From positions 55,158,552 through 55,222,551 of the forward strand of contig OX419756.1 in the NCBI GenBank assembly GCA_948567375.1: a stretch of DNA of 64,000 bases, read 5' to 3'. The notes beneath the pieces are model-generated. The model had not been told where the DNA came from. It did no database searches and worked only from the letters and a program-made list of their open reading frames with translations. The position numbers and the translations under genes are program-made. This DNA comes from Lunularia cruciata (lineage: Eukaryota; Streptophyta; Marchantiopsida; Lunulariales; Lunulariaceae). This document shows positions 58,771 to 64,000 of this stretch, piece by piece (the stretch's first letter is position 1; each line of letters opens with the position of its first letter).

Positions 58771-59513
58771 CCTTTGTTTCTTGCCCTTTGAGTGTCTAGG
58801 ATACATTGTCAAATCCTCGACTCAAACGTAAGCCAACCTCGAGGTTTGCTATTAGTTTGTCTCACACGAAACTCGACCGAAATTGCCAATAAACCCGCCT
58901 CTACTCTTACTTCGCTTTCTCTGATTTCGCTGTGCGTTCCAGCCGCGGCGAGCGTTCACCCCTCACTATGTAGAAGGAATCAAAATACCTAGAAGGGGGC
59001 AGTTACTATAACTTGCAGAGACCCCTTCCGCGTGGTTCCGGCATAACATTTTATCATCTGCCGCCCTTTCCTCCGAGCATTTCGCTCGTGGGGGACCTTC
59101 GTCGTATGCTCGACATTCGATGTCGAGCATGGAGTATATTTATGGCTGATCTTCACCCATACAATTTTTGGCCAAAGCTTTGTGCTCTTTATACTGGTAC
59201 CGCTTCTCTTTAATCAAGATCCTTGTAGAGTCCTTTTGGGTGATCCTTAGGTTTCACGTTTGTTCGTGCTCGCGACCGTTTACGACATTTACTATTAGGT
59301 ACAGTTACCACCGGCGGGTGTTCGCGCGGGGGTGTGGCTTGACCCTGCGTACGGAAGCACAAATCTCTTAGAGTCGCGGCAAAGGAAATAACGGATAAGT
59401 CTCATGTTTGAGTTCCATGCAGTCTGGTCCCGAGTTACGTGAAGAGTCTTGTCCGGCCGATTTTTTTCAATCGCGAATTTTCATTTCAAATCTCTTTGTT
59501 TTGGAAACGTTAA
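58771..59513. other. CpG-containing spacer upstream of the fullest non-LTR copy
   Basis: No ORF with recognisable homology. A perfect hairpin ATGCTCGACAT/ATGTCGAGCAT (3-nt loop) occurs at 59106-59130, beside a second GAGC...GCTC pairing. Part of this region could be the 5' UTR of the downstream element; without a second full-length copy that cannot be decided. Confidence 0.4.
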
Positions 59514-59657
59514 TTGAAAGGTATGAGAGTTATAGATTTTAATGTTGGAGAAATTATTTGCTTTCGTGAATTGAAATATAAAAGATTATGGTTTTGCAGC
59601 TATAGGGAAATATGGAGAAGAGCAACATGTATTATTCTCATTATTCTTGTATTAATC

Positions 59658-60345
59658 ATGGCTTCACTTTTCCATGTGAGGTCACTTAGAGTGGGTCGGG
59701 ATACACTATGCCTGGTGTGTCACCGACGTTTTACCTCGCAAGGGGTAAAGACTCATGTGAGAATGATGCACAAGGATTATGATTGGACCACTTGGGATGT
59801 CCACATGAGACGAGCGATCACATCGACAACAATGACACTCGGGATTACACACGCTTCTTCTATCCCTTCCTTGATCATTCCAGGGATACTGATCGAGTCG
59901 TGGGAGTGGTTAGCTTCTCAGGCGTGTTGCATTTTGGGGTTATTTGAGACTAGTTTTCCATGTCCACGTCTATTCCATAGGCTACCCCGCACACTCCATG
60001 ATGAGGCTAGACATGCTTTTCACCTACTACTTGATCGTTTGGCACATGATCCCTTAGACAAGTTAGCATGGTTCCTATTTCTCTTACTCCCTCGATGGTG
60101 TCTTTGTTATGCTAGAGGGGGACGTGTGGGGCATAGAGAGGTGGCTGCTAGATTTTGTCGATTCCAAGCGGGGGGATTGGGCAGCCCTTCAGGAGGAGTC
60201 TCTTAGGGCTACACGATTTAGGAGACAAACATCGCCAAAAGATACTACAAAGTCCACTTGATTACGACGATGTAGGACATTGGGTCAGGCGGGAGATTTT
60301 AGTAGAGCAGCACAAGCGCTACACCCTTTGTCTATAGTGAGTCCT
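59658..60345 (+). pseudogene. Non-LTR element N-terminus with C2H2 zinc finger
   Basis: From the ATG at 59658 (MASLFHVRSLRVGRDTLC) the frame gives a finger CLVCHRRFTSQGVKTHVRMM followed by His (CX2CX11HX4H), the DNA-contacting module typical of R2-like elements. A longer open frame begins at 59514, but its extra N-terminus looks like leader sequence. An Ala/Leu-rich helical region follows (HDEARHAFHLLLDRLAHDPL), then HREVAARFCRFQAG. A frameshift near a G run at about 60169-60180 moves the continuation (WAALQEESLRATRFRRQ) to another frame, and a TGA lies near 60258. Confidence 0.8.
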
Positions 60346-61670
60346 ACTAATGAGACTATCTCTTCCCTACGCTCACTACATCCTATAGCAGTAGAGGGAC
60401 TACCACTAGAGATCTTAGATTATCAACCTGAGCAGCCTTTATGTCTTGATAGGTCGCTATTTGCACAAGCATTGTGCACTGCCACTCGCCTTTCCTCAAG
60501 AGGCTTGTCAGAGATGGTTTATGAGCACCTTAGAGATTGCTTCCAAGTAGATGATCCTTCTAGTGGTTTTACCAAGTTGTTTCAAGTGGCTGTAGTAGTA
60601 GCAAGAGGAGACATTCCTATGTCTGTTAGTCAGGTGTTAGGTGCTAGTCGACTTCTCGCGATGGAGAAGGACATGGGAGGCATTAGACCAATTGCTATTA
60701 GAGAGATCTTTTTGCGTTTGGTCAGTCGTACCATTGTTCTTCGGCATCATTCTCATTTTCAACAACACCTTAGTCCACATCAGTTTAGAGTAGCTACACT
60801 TGGTGGATGTGAAGCTATATCTCTAGGCATTAGAGCACTCCTAGATATCCATCCGGAGTGGGTCGTCCTATAGGTGGATGTTGAGAACACTTTTAATAGC
60901 GTCTCACGAGCATTTATCTTAGAGAGCTTAGGGAGATTGGTGGATCCTTGGCAAGTCTCATTCATTTTGTGCGGTCTTTTTACGGCTCTCCTGCTTCCCT
61001 TTACTACCAGCATGGTAGTTCACAGGAGGGAGTGACCGTCTTGGAGTCAGCTGTTGGTACACGTCAAGGAGATCCTTTGGGGGGGGGGGGGGGGGGGGGA
61101 GGGGGCTTATTTGCCATGGCTCACTTTAGAGCTCTCCTATCTACTACTTTGGCCATGCCAGGTTGTGTATTTCCCTCCTTGGCAGATGATACACACATCA
61201 TAGGCCATGTAGATTAGATTAGACAAGCCTTTGACTACTTGACTACCAAGCTACATCTAGTAGGCTTGAGAGTGAAGGTGTCAAAGTGTAGGACATGGTC
61301 CCCTTTAGGTATCCCTCTCCACCTTGAGCTTCCAGAAGGGTGTATCACATCCATAGATGGACTTTGTGTTCTTGGAGTGCCAATAGGATTGGAGGATTTT
61401 GTCACATGGTTCCTAGACGCTGCCCTTGTAGAGGATGTTCTCCATGTGGATGACCTTCCATTATTAGGAGATCCGCAGGTGGCATTTGGTATACTCTAGT
61501 CCAGTATTGCTCGTCGAGCATCCTACCTCATCCGTACAATTCCTCCCTCACTGTCCTTCCTATAACATTTGGGAGCATTTGATAGGAGGATTATGGGAGT
61601 CTTTGGTGATATTATTGGACCAGGGACTTTTGAGTGTGTGATAGGAGATTTGGCACATAGATAGACGGCT
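60346..61670 (+). pseudogene. Non-LTR element reverse transcriptase
   Basis: Open at 60280-60873: SLRSLHPIAVEGLPLEILDY, QVLGASRLLAMEKDMGGIRP (RT motif 1-2 region, KxxGGxRPIA) and HQFRVATLGGCEAIS. A TAG (60871-60873) falls before VDVENTFNSVSR, the equivalent of the DxxxAFN catalytic block. After a frameshift near 60935, the frame continues with FYGSPASLYYQHGSSQEGV, GTRQGDPLG (motif 4) and the catalytic SLADDTHIIG (motif 5). Between GTRQGDPLG and LFAMAHF a 21-base G run adds about seven glycines in frame. A TAG near 61215 precedes the thumb (GLRVKVSKCRTWSPLG and LGVPIG). The domain would copy element RNA at a nicked chromosomal target. Confidence 0.88.
61079..61105. repeat. Poly-G tract inside the RT
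   Basis: 21 consecutive G, one A, then five G, within the RT ORF directly after GTRQGDPLG. The frame is kept. It may be slippage expansion or a sequencing/assembly artefact. Confidence 0.9.
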
Positions 61671-62832
61671 CTGCCAATCTCATGTGGTGGGGTTGGCTTG
61701 CTTTCTATGGAGGAGATGGCACCTATAGCAATTTTGGGTAGTTGGGCTCTCTCGGCACCCCTACTTTCCTCCCGTTTTGTGGTTGTTGATAGGCCAGTTT
61801 TAGAGACTTATGTGATAGGGAGAGAGGATCCTATTCTCTCCAGGTGTTATTGCATCAGACGAGAGATAGTCTATTCCCTCAAGCATGAGAGAATTTTCCA
61901 CCTTTTGCTTCACTATCATTAGATTGGACTAGAGGTTTACAATCTTCCTTGATGGAGCGACATTGTGAGCATACGTTACATTCTCTCTTAGTCGACTTAT
62001 CCATTCCTCAGGCTACTAGAGCACGTCTTTGCTCTTGCTCCGGCAAGGGTGCAGGCTCTTGGAGCCTAGCTTGACCGTGCATTAGGGCATTCCGACTCGA
62101 ACCAACTACTTTCTTTATAGTGATGAGGTTTTGCCTAGGTTTGGTCCACCCATTTGCATCTTCATTACTCACTTGTGAGTGTTGTTCTACACTAGATGCA
62201 ACAGCGGTCCACATGACACGGTGTCCTTTTGGAGGACAGAGGATAGCTACCTATGATGCCATTAGGGACATAGTGTTTGCTATGGCACAAGAGAGTGGAT
62301 ACTTGGCTTGGATGGAGAGTTCATATGCTTTGCAGATGACACATGTCAGGGCAGACTTACACTTGGTCCGAGATGATCAGGTGATAGTAGCGGATGTCAT
62401 GGTGAGGGACCGTACAAGGGATACAGTTTTGGAGGGAGTGATTACCCATCCCCCTGGATGGGCGGCGAGTGCAGCAGCAGGTCGCAAGGTCTCCAAGTAT
62501 AGGGGCATGCAGCGAGGTCACCTCTTTGTTCCTCTAGCCTTGGAGTTATATGGAGCAATGGACACGGCACATTTGTCAAGGAGTGCACAAGAGCTTATCA
62601 TGTTAGGCTTCAGGGGGTACCACTCTCACTTTCATACTTTGTAGCATATTTTAGATAGCATGTGTCCATTGCTCTACAGAGTGCAGTGGCTGGTGCAATC
62701 CATAGGAGAGCAATCACATTAGTTGATGTTTCTTTGGATGCTCTAGTTGTGTGTAGACCGTACGACTTGCATAGCTTGGATATCTTAGGTGCGGTAGGGC
62801 AGATTTCTCATGTAGACTCTATTGGGGCTTAG
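61671..62832 (+). pseudogene. Non-LTR element knuckle and restriction-like endonuclease
   Basis: The linker (LLSMEEMAPIAILGSWALSA) is open at 61698-61922; several stops then interrupt the part that is intact at 46850-46990. Open again at 62120-62644: knuckle CECCSTLDATAVHMTRC, YDAIRDIVFAMAQESGY, RADLHLV (Asp), VADVMVRD (Asp), GRKVSKYRGM (Lys). A deletion near 62565 (of the TTTGACAC segment) shifts the frame before the C-terminal end. Relative to 46850-47740 the domain is similar but has more substitutions and stops. Confidence 0.82.
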
Positions 62833-62930
62833 CCCCATGTTATTTTTTTTGTCTCTCCCTTGTGCGGCTTGATGGGGTCTTCCCATCCTTTGTTTTTCCT
62901 ACGCGGTCGCCTCTTTCTCCTTTTCAACCT

Positions 62931-63518
62931 TTGCATCTTTGAACAAGACTCCCAAGGCACACAAAAATTACCAATCCAAGACACCAAAATAATTTGCATG
63001 ATTTCCACAATATAAGGAACAAGAAAATGAATAAAAAAAAACCATATTGGCTCCTTTAGCATGCATAGGCCGGGGTAACTAGCTTCCTTTCACATCTCTT
63101 ATGATGTGTTCAGCGTTGAAGACGTCGTCGTATGTTTGTCAGTATATATATAAATAAAATTCTATAATAATAATTATATATATTTAGATTCAAATTTTTT
63201 CACGGGGTTAAACCTAAAGTTGTTTGAAAAACCCACGGTAGATAGAATTTATTATTTATATTTTGTAACTTTGGAACCAAACCCAAATCGTTACTCAAGG
63301 TCTCCATTACTAAACCCCTCTAATTTTACATGGTCAGCTATTTATTACCAAAACCCCTCTGATTTATATCGTGGTCGAACTTACATGGTCAACAAGGATT
63401 TCTGAAACGCGGATCAATTTTATTTATATGTGAAGATGAGTACGAGTCAATTTATATGGTGAACAAAGATTTTTGAAACGTGGATCTATTGTTGGATAAA
63501 TAAATTGGATCACACATA
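62931..63518. other. AT-rich spacer between two oppositely oriented non-LTR copies
   Basis: No gene recognised. The sequence after 62930 does not show a clear simple-repeat tail for the plus-strand copy. Confidence 0.45.
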
Positions 63519-64000
63519 TGTAGAGCAATGGACACATAGTCTAAAGTATGTTACAAAGTATGAGAGTGAGAATGGTACCTATGGCGTTTAATATGATAAA
63601 CTCTTGCACACTCTTTGACAAATGTGTTTATTGCCATGTACATTGCTCCATATAACTCCAAGGCTAGAGGAACAAAGGGGTGCCTTCGTTGCATACCTCT
63701 CTACTTGGAGACCTTGTGTGCTATTGCACCGCTTGCCGCCCATCCAAGATGATGAGTAATCATTCCCTCCAAAATTGCATCATGCGTAGGGTCTATAACT
63801 ACAACATACGCCATTGTCACCTAATCATCTAGGACCAAGTATAAGTATGCTCTTACATGTGTCATACGCAAAGAATATGAAATCTCCATACAACCAAGGT
63901 ATCCACTCTCTTGTGCCATAGCAATCACTATATCTTTGATTGCATCATGGGTAGCTATCCTCTATCCTCCATAAGGACACGTTGTCATATGGATTGCCCT
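63519..64000 (-). mobile_element. REL-type non-LTR element fragment, minus strand, runs off the window
   Basis: The reverse complement matches 62180-62690 of the neighbouring copy (endonuclease region). It starts abruptly at 63519 inside the ORF and lacks the 3' UTR, so the 3' end was deleted or this is a rearranged piece. It continues beyond the window. Stops break the frame. Together with the plus copy it forms a long inverted repeat around the 63.0-63.5 kb spacer. Confidence 0.8.

Larger units (their letters stand above)
59514..62930 (+). mobile_element. Near full-length REL-type non-LTR retrotransposon (inactive)
   Basis: One ORF-type layout is visible: N-terminal C2H2 finger, RT, then a knuckle plus restriction-like endonuclease and a conserved 3' UTR (GGGGCTTAGCCCCATGTTAT near 62824, GGCTTGATGGGGTCTTCCC near 62867). 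No LTRs are present. A single ORF with an N-terminal finger and C-terminal REL is the plan of the R2/NeSL/Utopia group, not of plant L1 elements, which carry an APE endonuclease. At least three stops and two frameshifts inactivate it. The 5' end is not precisely located. Confidence 0.85.

Noticed and set aside
59000-59513. HDV-like self-cleaving ribozyme at the 5' end of the non-LTR element
   Set aside because: R2-type elements can carry one, and a hairpin is present at 59106-59130, but I could not lay out the nested double-pseudoknot pairing.
1-64000. CRISPR arrays, tRNA genes, bacterial-type operons or a defence system
   Set aside because: No regularly spaced repeats, no recognisable tRNA cloverleaf with GGTTCRANYCC loop, and the spliced genes plus retroelements indicate a eukaryotic nuclear genome.

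Overview
The window looks like nuclear DNA of a green plant with a large, repeat-rich genome. The evidence is two genes with short GT-AG introns, one with a plausible chloroplast transit peptide; nested Ty3/gypsy elements, two of them primed by plant-type initiator Met-tRNA; and strongly AT-rich, CpG-poor repeats beside CpG-containing gene islands. The non-LTR family carries an N-terminal C2H2 finger and a C-terminal restriction-like endonuclease (REL). That type is uncommon in flowering plants, so a seed-free plant or relative (for example a bryophyte) is my guess; the species cannot be fixed from the sequence.

Layout. 1-8000: very AT-rich intergenic DNA with a heavily decayed 18S rRNA pseudogene (about 1715-3030), microsatellites and an AT-rich foldback. 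8000-17700: decayed repeats, with a probable solo LTR (9453-10143) and an old inverted copy of the same LTR (about 16003-16660). 17701-36040 and beyond: a retroelement nest, all on the minus strand. Element 1 is a chromodomain gypsy element (19057-24690) with a 5-bp target duplication; it lies inside the integrase of element 2 (17701-31151). Element 2 abuts and cuts off the integrase end of element 3 (31152 to beyond 36040). Most coding regions carry stops or frameshifts. 36500-40500: short repeats, one unrecognised charged ORF and a 5'-truncated non-LTR tail.

40500-55000 is the gene island: a six-exon gene for a predicted plastid membrane protein (41411-44493) and an eight-exon gene for a protein with a C-terminal RRM (49205-54650), with a REL-bearing non-LTR fragment (about 46766-47840) between them. 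55000-64000: four more copies of the non-LTR family in both orientations, the fullest at about 59514-62930, plus a stretch of perfect small hairpins (57.5-59.1 kb).

The most interesting signals are perfect heat-shock-element arrays upstream of the TATA box in both LTRs of element 1, the REL-type non-LTR family, and the degenerated 18S copy. The two cellular genes look unrelated in function; the rest is mobile DNA in various stages of decay. I found no CRISPR array, tRNA gene or intact rRNA gene.
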